DNA of 32,064 nucleotides, taken from contig JAGORM010000006.1 of the NCBI GenBank assembly GCA_018062815.1, forward strand, positions 1 through 32,064, in the 5' to 3' direction. Source of the DNA: Candidatus Levyibacteriota bacterium. GTDB lineage: Bacteria; Patescibacteriota; Microgenomatia; Levybacterales; GWA1-39-11. The translations under genes and the position numbers were made by a program. Below are positions 23,297 to 30,139 of the stretch, piece after piece; the stretch's first letter is position 1, and each line of letters begins with the position of its first letter. Below the pieces are notes generated by a model that ran no database searches, was not told the DNA's origin, and saw nothing but the letters and a program-made list of their open reading frames with translations.

Positions 23297-23620
23297 TCAC
23301 TCTGAGCCTACTGGACCCCGAAGATGAAAATGTAGATGGTAAACGTCTTGTGCTCCGCCACCATTTACGACAATCCTATACCCTTTACCCATCAACTTTT
23401 CCTTATCTATAAGCCGTCTGACTCCGTCAGTAATTTTTACTGTAATGTCACGGTCAGCGTGGAAAAAGTCCTCAACGTGTTTTTTGGGAATTATAAGAAG
23501 ATGAACTTTGGACATTGGATTAATATCGGGAAACGCCAATATGTCTGAGTCTTCATACGTAAACTCTTTTGGAATTTCGCCTGAAACAATCTTGCAAAAA
23601 ACACACGTCTTATCTTTCAT
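23297..23620 (-). CDS. HIT-family (histidine triad) nucleotide-binding protein
   Basis: HIT proteins hydrolyse nucleoside phosphoramidates and related dinucleotides. The 107 residues match the family length: CVFCKIVSGEIP at the start (CxxC zinc pair), FPDINPMSKVHLLIIPKKH in the middle, and the triad YHLHFHLRG near the end, with three His in HxHxH spacing. Homology is closest to HinT-like proteins. It lies 114 nt upstream of rpsU on the same strand; co-transcription is uncertain. Confidence 0.93.
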   Translation of the reverse strand: MKDKTCVFCKIVSGEIPKEFTYEDSDILAFPDINPMSKVHLLIIPKKHVEDFFHADRDITVKITDGVRRLIDKEKLMGKGYRIVVNGGGAQDVYHLHFHLRGPVGSE

Positions 23621-23655
23621 GATTATGTAAGTTTGTAAAAAATAATAAGATCTAT

Positions 23656-24144
23656 CTATCTCTTAAAAAAGTTATTTATACCGTTTCTTAATTTTGATGG
23701 ATGATCCTTCTTCCGAACAGCCTTGGCAAACGCGTCCTTTAGTTCACTCATATAAACATAAGGAAGGTCTTCAGATATATGCCCACTTTGTTTTTCATTT
23801 TGAGATACTAAAAATAGTTGGTCCAAAACACCCATCTCCCGACGCGATAAATCCACTTCAACGCGTGCGCTTAGGCTTTGTCCGGGAATAGGCAGAAATC
23901 TTTCTTTCACTATTTCCACTAAGTCTACTCCATGTTTTAGATATAAAAAATCATGAAATCTTCTTGCTCTATGACGCCTGAGGGCGAAGAGTAAAAAATC
24001 ATCTTTCAGACGCCTTTGCCAAAACGAAACGTCTTGGTAGGATAATTCAACTGGATACGGTTTATTGCTCTCAAACACTTTGGGGTCTGAATACATTAGC
24101 TCAACCTCGCGCAATATTCTCCTTGGATTCAGTTCAGATGACAT
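23656..24144 (-). CDS. Hypothetical protein, 162 aa
   Basis: I do not recognise this protein. It is highly charged, with Arg-rich helices (WQRRLKDDFLLFALRRHRARRFHDF) in the first half, here cited in part, then PIPGQSLSARVEVDLSRRE and a Lys/Arg-rich C-terminus (KAVRKKDHPSKLRNGINN). There is no membrane segment or signal peptide. A possible -10 box TAAAAT (24153-24158) ends 8 nt before the ATG. It lies between ychF and the HIT gene, 118 nt after ychF. Confidence 0.6.
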   Translation of the reverse strand: MSSELNPRRILREVELMYSDPKVFESNKPYPVELSYQDVSFWQRRLKDDFLLFALRRHRARRFHDFLYLKHGVDLVEIVKERFLPIPGQSLSARVEVDLSRREMGVLDQLFLVSQNEKQSGHISEDLPYVYMSELKDAFAKAVRKKDHPSKLRNGINNFFKR

Positions 24145-24243
24145 ATTATACTATTTTATCATATATATTTTTTGAATATAAACCTAGAGTACTTATAGCT
24201 CCAGGCGTGAAAAAAAACATATATTGATTTAAAAAAGTGCAAA

Positions 24244-24263
24244 AAATATAGGCATTCTCCTAT
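24244..24263 (-). terminator. Intrinsic terminator of ychF
   Basis: On the minus strand ATAGG-AGAATG-CCTAT (24248-24263) is followed directly by ATTTTTT. The 5-bp stem overlaps the ychF stop region. Confidence 0.45.
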
Positions 24264-25363
24264 TACCTTCCTATTTTAAATTCTGTAACATCCCCGTCTT
24301 GCATGACATAGTCGCGTCCTTCCATCCTGGCTTTTCCTGAAGTTCTTGCGTTTTTCCAACCATTCTGCTCAATAAAGTCAGCGTATGAAACGATTTCTGC
24401 CTTAATAAATTTATTCATAAAATCAGTATGAATGGTACCTGCTGCTTCCACTGCGTTACTGCCTTTTTTAATAGTCCATGCCTTAACTTCCACTTCTCCG
24501 CAGGTAAGATAAGAGATCAAGTCAAGCTGTGAATACGCTTTTTGAATTAACCGTTCAAGCCCTGATTTTTCAACCCCAAGCTCTTTCAAATATTCTTTCG
24601 CGTCTTCTATTCCCAACTCTGCAAGTTCCGACTCCACCTTTGCGCAAATGACAACTAACTGTTCTGAGGAAGTGCCCAGTATTTCTGAATATTTCTTAAT
24701 TGTTTCTTCATTTTTCACATCGGAATATTGATCTTCTGAAACATTTAAGATAATAACTTCGGGCTTGGATGACAATAGCTGTAGGTCTTGGATTAATTCT
24801 TTTTCTTCATCTTCAAGCACTACATTTCGAGCCGCTTTTCCTGTATTCATTTCTGAGATTAATTTATCTACTAATTTTTTCTTAGCCGGATCTGCTTTTA
24901 ATGTCTTTTCATTCACCTTGCTTAATGTCTGAAGGTCAGATAAAACTAACTCAGTAACTATTGTCTCGTAATCGCTCTTTGGATCCACTGCCCCTTCTTT
25001 AATAACATCTGCATCTTCAAATGCACGCACGACATGTGCCACAACTTTTACCTCCCTGATGTGAGACAAGAATTTATTTCCTAGCCCCGCTCCTTCACTG
25101 GCACCCTTAACTAAACCTGCAATATCAACAAATTCAATAAGTGCATTTTTAATAGGAGGAAGATGTGTCATACCGTCTTCTCTTTGAGTAATTTCAGCTA
25201 AGCTTTGAAGGCGCTCGTCAGGGACAGGAACAACACCAATATTTGGCTCAATTGTGGCAAACGGATAGTTAGCCGCCAACGCCTGCTGCTTCTTAAGTAA
25301 CGCATTAAATAACGTAGACTTACCAACATTTGGCAACCCCACAATTCCAACTGATAGGTTCAT
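24263..25363 (-). CDS. ychF: Ribosome-binding ATPase YchF (OLA1 family)
   Basis: YchF is an Obg-family protein that binds ribosomes and prefers ATP. The 366 residues match the family. The P-loop GLPNVGKST is at 9-17, DIAGLVKGASEGAGLG follows at about 78-93, and the G4 motif NVSE replaces NKxD, as expected for ATP specificity. The C-terminal TGS domain is present (about 280-366), with TCGEVEVKAWTIKKGS and MQDGDVTEFKIG. It starts 42 nt after the 172-aa membrane protein gene, with AAAGGA 11 nt before the ATG. Its first 14-19 bases recur upstream at 26531 and 27792. Confidence 0.97.
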   Translation of the reverse strand: MNLSVGIVGLPNVGKSTLFNALLKKQQALAANYPFATIEPNIGVVPVPDERLQSLAEITQREDGMTHLPPIKNALIEFVDIAGLVKGASEGAGLGNKFLSHIREVKVVAHVVRAFEDADVIKEGAVDPKSDYETIVTELVLSDLQTLSKVNEKTLKADPAKKKLVDKLISEMNTGKAARNVVLEDEEKELIQDLQLLSSKPEVIILNVSEDQYSDVKNEETIKKYSEILGTSSEQLVVICAKVESELAELGIEDAKEYLKELGVEKSGLERLIQKAYSQLDLISYLTCGEVEVKAWTIKKGSNAVEAAGTIHTDFMNKFIKAEIVSYADFIEQNGWKNARTSGKARMEGRDYVMQDGDVTEFKIGR

Positions 25364-25405
25364 ATCCCAACTTTTCCTTTCAGATTATTAATCATAACTT
25401 ATATT

Positions 25406-25924
25406 TTATACTCCAACCCTCAAAACACTAATATTTCCAGTCCAAGAAAGAATAAAAAGCACAACATAAACTGCTGTGAATAAAAAAATCAATAAATATA
25501 GGCCTGGCTCAGTAGCAAATAAACGACCCCAAACCGGTCTTTTATACCTTTTTAGCAAATTATTCTCATCCCTAAAATCAAATTCAACTTCTTTATTATT
25601 TCTAAAGTTTGCTCCCTGAGTTAACACTTTTACTCCTGACATTTTCTCTTCTTGATTGCGCGCACTGAGACTCCAAAATTTGTTAAATGCAAATCCACGA
25701 ATTGTTGTTTCCATCCAAATTATCGACAATAAAAAACCAATTACCGAAAGGGGAATTAAAACGTAAACATTGGGTCTGTCAGAGCCTAAAAAAATCCCAA
25801 TAGCCGCCAACAGGATTGTATTGGCTACTAACATAGTTTGAGAACGCGACCAAACTAAGTTTCCCTCGTATATCTTCAATTGTATTGCTTGCTCGTATGC
25901 AATTTGGTGCTCATCTTTTTTCAT
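25406..25924 (-). CDS. Small three-pass membrane protein
   Basis: The 172 residues have a helical cytoplasmic N-terminus (about 1-28), two close membrane segments (about 30-47 and 53-71), a cytoplasmic charged middle (about 85-130) and a third segment (about 141-162). The layout and the KIYEGNLVWSRSQTMLVANTI region recall RipA-type bacterial membrane proteins, a weak match. It lies 18 nt after the 156-aa gene but has its own extended -10 promoter 7 nt before the ATG. Function unknown. Confidence 0.6.
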   Translation of the reverse strand: MKKDEHQIAYEQAIQLKIYEGNLVWSRSQTMLVANTILLAAIGIFLGSDRPNVYVLIPLSVIGFLLSIIWMETTIRGFAFNKFWSLSARNQEEKMSGVKVLTQGANFRNNKEVEFDFRDENNLLKRYKRPVWGRLFATEPGLYLLIFLFTAVYVVLFILSWTGNISVLRVGV

Positions 25925-25931
25925 GAAGCTA

Positions 25932-25940
25932 ATTATAGCA
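25932..25940 (-). promoter_or_regulatory. Extended -10 promoter of the 172-aa gene
   Basis: TGCTATAAT (25932-25940 on minus) ends 7 nt before the ATG at 25924. No good -35, as expected for an extended -10 promoter. It lies in the 18-nt gap after the preceding gene. Confidence 0.6.
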
Positions 25941-25942
25941 GA

Positions 25943-26413
25943 CTATGGGAAGGTTATGGGATCGATATTGTATTCTCTTATCTTTTTATCAAACCAATCC
26001 TTTTCTTCACCTTCAAGCGCCTTCATGAATGACTTTATGGTTAACTCCATTCTTGATTTAATCCTAATTACATTCCATCCTTTAGTTCTAAAATTATAAT
26101 TGTTCCTTGCATAGGTTAAATGCGAAACTTGTTTATTGGTTTTTTGTGACAAATTACTGAGACCTGTCTTTGAGGGACGAAATTTATTACCGGGATGAAT
26201 ATAGTCAAGAGCAATAATATCGTCAGATTGGCTACGATTTTTATAGAAGAAATCAAACAAAGTCCTACTATGAATCGCGAAAGATTCAATAATCATGTTC
26301 TTTAATAGTTGCTCTTGAATAGGAGACGTTAAGAACTCGCTGGTTCTCCTAAACATCATGAATTCATAAATTATGTGTTCTACCGCTTTTCTTCTTTGTG
26401 TTTTAGTTTTCAT
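25943..26413 (-). CDS. Hypothetical helical protein, 156 aa (possible HEPN-like)
   Basis: I do not recognise a named family. The protein is mostly helical and starts with a basic MKTKTQRRKAVEHIIYE. The IESFAIHSRTLFDFFY and VSHLTYARNNYNF motifs are typical of a widespread uncharacterised bacterial family that looks like HEPN-type helical bundles, but a canonical C-terminal R-x4-6-H motif is not obvious (only RKAVEH near the N-terminus). Its neighbour, the 172-aa membrane protein, is 18 nt downstream. Both lie between the repeated ychF-like module at 26515 and ychF itself. Confidence 0.5.
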   Translation of the reverse strand: MKTKTQRRKAVEHIIYEFMMFRRTSEFLTSPIQEQLLKNMIIESFAIHSRTLFDFFYKNRSQSDDIIALDYIHPGNKFRPSKTGLSNLSQKTNKQVSHLTYARNNYNFRTKGWNVIRIKSRMELTIKSFMKALEGEEKDWFDKKIREYNIDPITFP

Positions 26414-26473
26414 AATGACGTATGAGAAAATCGTGACTTCCGAAAGTATGATCTAGTCGTTGGAAGTTTGAAT

Positions 26474-26547
26474 TTGAAGCTAAATTCTAAGGTTGGGTTA
26501 GCAACCTGACTATCCCGACGCTTAGGTTCATGATGGATATTTTACCA
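26474..26547 (-). repeat. Repeated promoter-start module, copy E1
   Basis: Read on the minus strand: TGG-TAAAAT extended -10 (26539-26547), 7 nt, ATG at 26531, then AACCTAAGCGTCGG. The 33-bp block 26515-26547 matches 27776-27808 at 26 positions. The exact 12-bp block ATTTAGCTTCAA lies at 26474-26485, 47 nt after the A of the ATG. The codons from 26531 read MNLSVGIVRLLTQP then TAG; YchF starts MNLSVGIVGLPNVGK. Between the blocks is a 6-bp hairpin AGGTTG/CAACCT (26490-26507). The rest of the 265-bp gap (26414-26678) holds no convincing gene. Confidence 0.6.
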
Positions 26548-26678
26548 CAAGTAAAGATGTTTATTGTCTTTTAGAGGACGCTTTTAGCAACTCTAATAGC
26601 CTGTGCATGATTACCTCTAACTTCTATCCACAATTTAGTCTTAAAACACCACAAGTAGTAGCAAGTAACCGCGACAAA

Positions 26679-27134
26679 CTATAAAGTCTTACTATTTAAA
26701 ACCTGTTCAATTAAAAGTAGTTGGCTTTTGGAAATATTAGGTAAATTTTTGAGGGTAAAAAATCCATATTCTGAAACCTCAGCGGACGGTTTAAATTCTC
26801 CCCCCATAAATTTCCCCGTAACTGTTATGTCCAACCTAGACGAATTTCTATCAGTTCTAATTCGTACCTCTTCATCCGCGCTCACAATAAACCCTGACTC
26901 CTCCTCTATCTCCCGCTCTAATCCCTCTAGCGGATGCTCGCGAGCTTTCATATATCCACCCGGAAGACTCCACACTGGTCCTGACCTGTAGGTGTGTTTA
27001 AAAAGAAGAACTTCATTTTTGTCATTTGTAATAACACCCGTTATTCCAACTAAAAATTGGGACTGAAACAAACGCATGATAAAAAGTTGAAGACCTGTAG
27101 GAAGTGAAAGTTTTTGCCAAAGTTTACCAAGCAT
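26679..27134 (-). CDS. NUDIX hydrolase
   Basis: NUDIX enzymes hydrolyse nucleoside diphosphates linked to another group. The 151 residues contain a perfect Nudix box at 60-82: Gx5E (Gly60-Glu66), then RE at 74-75, EExE-type acid cluster and SGF (80-82). It is preceded by VWSLPGG. The N-terminal SLPTGLQLFIMRLFQSQFLVGITGVI region suggests an ADP-ribose or NDP-sugar type, but the substrate cannot be set. It begins 5 nt after the LapA-like gene and is probably co-transcribed. In frame after the TAG stop, 35 more codons stay open (26571-26678). Confidence 0.9.
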   Translation of the reverse strand: MLGKLWQKLSLPTGLQLFIMRLFQSQFLVGITGVITNDKNEVLLFKHTYRSGPVWSLPGGYMKAREHPLEGLEREIEEESGFIVSADEEVRIRTDRNSSRLDITVTGKFMGGEFKPSAEVSEYGFFTLKNLPNISKSQLLLIEQVLNSKTL

Positions 27135-27139
27135 GTTTT

Positions 27140-27484
27140 CTACAAGGATTTATCATCAGACGGAAGATTTGCTGCTGTTTCAAGTCTGGCGTTGGTTATT
27201 TCTAGCTGGTGAATTTGCCTGAGCAGCTCTGCGTTTTCTTTTTTATAGTCTGTAATCTTGTGTTCTTTTCCTCGCATCGCAAATCCTGTCCCAATACTTT
27301 TTCCCATAATAACAATCCAGGAAAAAATAAGTCCCACAAGAAGTGCGCCAATAACAACCATGTAGATAGGGATTGATAAGGAATAAGTTAATAGATTAAG
27401 TGTAACAGATCCTGTGTTCTGTGTTGCAAAAAATGCAATAATGAGTCCTAGAAAAATTGTTGCAATAAGTGTTGTGATATACAT
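27140..27484 (-). CDS. LapA/DUF1049-like membrane protein
   Basis: The 114-residue product from the ATG at 27484 has two membrane segments (about 3-23 and 36-60) with FFATQNTGSVTLNLL between them, the family signature of LapA (lipopolysaccharide assembly A)-domain proteins. A cytoplasmic helix with coiled-coil character follows (about 75-104, ITDYKKENAELLRQIHQLEI). A GTG start at 27496 would add four residues. LPS assembly need not apply here; in non-LPS bacteria these proteins have no settled role. It heads the pair with the NUDIX gene. Confidence 0.7.
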   Translation of the reverse strand: MYITTLIATIFLGLIIAFFATQNTGSVTLNLLTYSLSIPIYMVVIGALLVGLIFSWIVIMGKSIGTGFAMRGKEHKITDYKKENAELLRQIHQLEITNARLETAANLPSDDKSL

Positions 27485-27496
27485 ATCATACCACAC

Positions 27497-27731
27497 ATGA
27501 GGTATTAAGAAGTGGCTTATTCGTGTTTTCGCTCATAATACGCTTCTGCCTGCTCAAGAGTTACAGTAATAATTCTTTATGAGGATTGTTATACCATGAC
27601 GTAAATCAAAAATTTACTTGCCAATCTTAAAAAGATGTTTTTTTACGAATTGGAGACTAGCCTTCCCTATCTGCCCCAATCTATTTATTTCAATGATAAC
27701 CCTCTATTTTCGCAAGGATGACAAACGCAAA
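27497..27731. other. Gene-free stretch upstream of the LapA-like gene
   Basis: This is most of a 380-bp gap without a gene of usual size. It holds two hairpins (27601-27617 and 27624-27636) and a short run of sense codons on the minus strand (27517-27573, ITVTLEQAEAYYERKHE then stop) with no start. No tRNA, SRP RNA, RNase P RNA or tmRNA was recognised. The neighbouring module E2 could transcribe through it. Confidence 0.4.
27601..27644 (+). terminator. Two AT-rich hairpins followed by a T-run
   Basis: GTAAAT/ATTTAC (6 bp, 27601-27617), then ATCTT/AAGAT (5 bp, 27624-27636), then GTTTTTTT (27637-27644). It looks like a + strand terminator, but no + strand gene is seen upstream. Confidence 0.3.
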
Positions 27732-27808
27732 TTGAAGCTAAATGGAACAAATAATATGTTTCAGTCTCGCAGGTTCCGACTGATAGGTTCATGAAGGTAA
27801 TTATACCA
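27732..27808 (-). repeat. Repeated promoter-start module, copy E2
   Basis: On the minus strand: TGG-TATAAT extended -10 (27800-27808), 7 nt, ATG at 27792, then AACCTATCAGTCGGAACC. The first 14 bases from the ATG equal those of ychF. The 12-bp block ATTTAGCTTCAA is at 27732-27743. Between the blocks GGAAC and GTTCC can pair. From the ATG, 34 codons stay open (MNLSVGTCETETYY...), with no similarity to YchF after residue 6. Confidence 0.6.
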
Positions 27809-27854
27809 AATACTTTTTTTGATAGGATAGTTTTATAATTGACTAGTGAAGATT

Positions 27855-27884
27855 AATCTCGTTTTCTCAAAGAAAATTAAGATT
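27855..27884. repeat. Interrupted inverted repeat at the end of the 65-aa gene
   Basis: AATCT-cg-TTTTC/GAAAA-tta-AGATT around a 5-nt loop. It spans the stop codon of the gene at 27877; no strong T-run follows on the minus strand. Confidence 0.35.
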
Positions 27885-28074
27885 GACCGTATTTGCGGAT
27901 GATCCAAGTGGCAACTATCACTACTAAAAATACTTCAAGGGCCAACATAAGTCCGCTTCCAAAAATAAATGCTATTGCGCCTCCTACTGCTCCTGGTACA
28001 AAAAAGTGCCAGGTAATTCCGTCAAACATTCCCTTTTTAGAATGTGTCCTTTTAACTACTTTTTTCTTTGCCAT
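27877..28074 (-). CDS. Small basic-headed membrane protein, 65 aa
   Basis: I do not recognise this protein. It begins with a basic stretch (MAKKKVVKRTHSKKG), followed by two close hydrophobic segments (about 22-40 and 44-59), WHFFVPGAVGGAIAFIFGSG and EVFLVVIVATWIIRK. A likely two-pass membrane protein with the basic head inside. A TTGACA-17-TAATAA promoter lies 7 nt before the ATG. It is followed, after 68 nt, by module E2 on the same strand. Confidence 0.6.
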   Translation of the reverse strand: MAKKKVVKRTHSKKGMFDGITWHFFVPGAVGGAIAFIFGSGLMLALEVFLVVIVATWIIRKYGQS

Positions 28075-28081
28075 ATAATAA

Positions 28082-28110
28082 TTATTATTATACTAGTAAG
28101 AGATTGTCAA
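28082..28110 (-). promoter_or_regulatory. Leaderless-type promoter of the 65-aa gene
   Basis: TTGACA (28105-28110), 17 bp, TAATAA (28082-28087), then 7 nt to the ATG at 28074. Confidence 0.6.
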
Positions 28111-28151
28111 TCCCAATCAAATCACACAAAATATATCATTCTATTCCAGAA

Positions 28152-28340
28152 TCATAATTTCATTGAACCTTTACTTTTACTTTTTTGCCAAGATTTTTTT
28201 TCATATTCGGAAACTAGCTCTGCGATGATCTTGGATGGGTTCCGCGTGAGCTTTAGAACTCGCCCTGTTTTTTTATCAATAGTAAGCCCGTCTACATGAG
28301 GCGCTATATCAAGCGCGCGTTCCCCCACCTTCTGCCTCAT
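28152..28340 (-). CDS. Small hypothetical protein, 62 aa
   Basis: I do not recognise it. The sequence is basic, without membrane segments: ERALDIAPHVDGLTIDKKTGRVLKL, cited in parts as APHVDGLTIDKKTGRV, then NPSKIIAELVSEYEKKSWQK. A TG-A-TACATT extended -10 (28347-28352) ends 6 nt before the ATG. It lies 81 nt after the 28422 gene on the same strand. It could be a chance frame, but composition and start context support a gene. Confidence 0.45.
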   Translation of the reverse strand: MRQKVGERALDIAPHVDGLTIDKKTGRVLKLTRNPSKIIAELVSEYEKKSWQKSKSKGSMKL

Positions 28341-28421
28341 ATTAAAAATGTATCAGACACAGGTTCATAAAAAACCCGCTCGTCCTTGCGTACCCCCATA
28401 CAGACAAATTCATATTGAGAA

Positions 28422-29261
28422 TTATATAACGCGCTTGAGATATTTATTCACAAACCGTGCGCTGTCACAGAGCTTTGCTAGCCCAGCGTTTACTTCAAGA
28501 GTAATAAGCCCATCATACTTGACTTCTTTTAGCAGACTTAAAAACTCATCTATTGGTAATTCTCCTTCACCCAACGGCAAATGAGAGTATATTTGAGAAA
28601 CTAAGTGAACATTCACCCAATTTCTTTTGTAATCGCTTAGATGAATATTTACAATTTCTTTTTTATTTTTTCTGTAAAAATTAAGAATATCTTCCCCTGC
28701 CTGAGCCAAATGTGTAGTGTCAAAAGTCATATGTAAGTTTGTACTATGGACTACATTTGCAAAATCTTTTCCTTTATATGTAAAGCCGTCAGAGCTAAAC
28801 GCTTTCTTTGGCATGTTTTCGATTCCAAATATAACTTTGTATTTTTTTTGCAATTTACTAAGATTATTCACAAATTCAGTATCTAAAAGTTGCCGTCTAA
28901 AAGTCGTTATGTGAAGTACAATAACTCGGGACTTAAAACCCTTGGCTATTTTACAAAGGTTTTCAATATCAGATATCACAACTTTTCTCCCGTAATAGAG
29001 GGGTTGATGAACGCTTATCACCGGTACGTTATATGAATTAAGTTTTTTTCCCGCCAGAGCAATACTCTTCTCAGAGCTATGAACTGATATCAATAGCTCT
29101 ACTCCATCAACGCCTGCTTCCTTTAACTGTTGAAAAACCTGCCTATGAGAAGTGTTTTTGTAAATAGAATGTTTTTTATCAAATTTTTCAATAATCCGCT
29201 CTAGGAGTGTTTGAGGAACGGGAACCAATTCATTAACGCTAATCCACGCTAGTAATTTCAT
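28422..29261 (-). CDS. Sugar-phosphate isomerase/epimerase-like TIM-barrel protein
   Basis: The 279 residues follow the xylose-isomerase-like/AP-endonuclease-2 barrel: GVDGVELLIS (about 50-59), PVISVHQPL (about 80-88), VIVLHITT (about 113-120), VIFGIENMP (about 143-151), HMTFDTTHLAQ (about 177-187), VNIHLSDY (about 203-210) and LITLEVN (about 257-263). Glu in GIEN, Asp in FDTTH, His in IHLSD and Glu in LEVN are at the usual metal-ligand positions. The substrate is unknown; members act on sugars, keto sugars or abasic DNA. It starts 12 nt after the GH16-like gene. Confidence 0.8.
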   Translation of the reverse strand: MKLLAWISVNELVPVPQTLLERIIEKFDKKHSIYKNTSHRQVFQQLKEAGVDGVELLISVHSSEKSIALAGKKLNSYNVPVISVHQPLYYGRKVVISDIENLCKIAKGFKSRVIVLHITTFRRQLLDTEFVNNLSKLQKKYKVIFGIENMPKKAFSSDGFTYKGKDFANVVHSTNLHMTFDTTHLAQAGEDILNFYRKNKKEIVNIHLSDYKRNWVNVHLVSQIYSHLPLGEGELPIDEFLSLLKEVKYDGLITLEVNAGLAKLCDSARFVNKYLKRVI

Positions 29262-29273
29262 TTTATTTCAAAC

Positions 29274-30083
29274 TCACAGATTTTTAATTTTCACGTAGTC
29301 AACATCTAGCCATTGCGGACCAGACTTTGTACTGCCAAAATGCAATTCCCCCTTAGGGGTTGCTACTGCAAACTCATTATCCAACCACGCAACAAAACCT
29401 AACGGTCGAGTTGGAACAAGAGAAGTTTCTAGAATTAGCTTTTTATCAATCCAGAAAAGACATTTATCTTTTCTCCACTCTAGCGAATAAGTATGCCACT
29501 TGGTCATATCTTCAGTAATGAGTGACTCACTAGCTCCTGCAAATTTTTGCATAAAATGTTGAGCAGGTTTTGTGTATCCGGATGCCCGCGCAAGAAGTGC
29601 CGCTGCTGACAAGGGGATCGAGTGGATAGCAGCGCCCGGCCGCATGGCATGAACTACCTGAGCTTTCCATCCCCATCCGGGAATATTGGGAACTAATGAC
29701 ATATTAGATGGGGGTGCTGAATAAAAATACCAGACAGATTCAGGCATAGTATAGATATTCCCTTGCATTGAGAAGGGCTTATTCCAAAACCCAAATCCGG
29801 CAGTACCCCTCAGAACCCCAGCACTTTTGCTAGTACTCTTTGCATCTGCTGAAGGATGCGAGAAGCGAGCGCGCACTTCCATTTCAAGAGAAGGCTTCCA
29901 TAGATATTTTGATTTTGACAACATCGTGTAGTCATCTATCTGAGCATCTGTATATTTTCCTTTCTGTGCACTTTCATAATACATTCGTAGAATAGAATTG
30001 GATATTTTCAGTTGTCCACCACCTGTGGTAACCTGAGTCCAATGAGGATCGTATTTGTTTTTGAAGTTATCAAATATCTTCAT
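29274..30083 (-). CDS. GH16/lectin-like beta-sandwich protein without the usual active site
   Basis: The 269 residues look like a concanavalin-type beta sandwich: DPHWTQVTTGGGQLKISNS at the start, SLEMEVRARFS (about 64-74), GTAGFGFWNKP (about 93-103), TKWHTYSLEWRKDKCLFWID (about 205-224) and a final WLDVDYVKIKNL. The KWHTYSLEWRKD-type strand is characteristic of GH16-like domains. The GH16 catalytic ExDxxE motif is not seen and there is no signal peptide, so it may bind a carbohydrate rather than cut it, or belong to a related family. It precedes the TIM-barrel gene by 12 nt. Confidence 0.6.
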   Translation of the reverse strand: MKIFDNFKNKYDPHWTQVTTGGGQLKISNSILRMYYESAQKGKYTDAQIDDYTMLSKSKYLWKPSLEMEVRARFSHPSADAKSTSKSAGVLRGTAGFGFWNKPFSMQGNIYTMPESVWYFYSAPPSNMSLVPNIPGWGWKAQVVHAMRPGAAIHSIPLSAAALLARASGYTKPAQHFMQKFAGASESLITEDMTKWHTYSLEWRKDKCLFWIDKKLILETSLVPTRPLGFVAWLDNEFAVATPKGELHFGSTKSGPQWLDVDYVKIKNL

Positions 30084-30095
30084 AAATATTGATTC

Positions 30096-30124
30096 ATGGT
30101 ATATATTAAGTGAACCAGTGTCAA
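30096..30124 (-). promoter_or_regulatory. Promoter of the GH16-like gene
   Basis: TTGACA (30119-30124), 17 bp, TACCAT (30096-30101), then 12 nt to the ATG at 30083. Confidence 0.5.
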
Positions 30125-30139
30125 GAATAAGAATTTTTT

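Noticed and set aside
26676-26681. Recoding of TAG as sense at the end of the NUDIX gene
   Set aside because: The NUDIX domain is complete before the stop, and TAG or other standard stops end normal-length genes elsewhere in the window; RF1, which reads TAG, is present.
27517-27573. Protein-like peptide ITVTLEQAEAYYERKHE before a stop, minus strand
   Set aside because: Only 19 codons between stops with no start codon; too short to distinguish from chance.
26414-27876. tRNA or other standard RNA gene in the two long gaps
   Set aside because: GGTTC-like bits occur, but no cloverleaf, no anticodon arm and no paired acceptor stem could be drawn; SRP, tmRNA and RNase P signatures were not seen.
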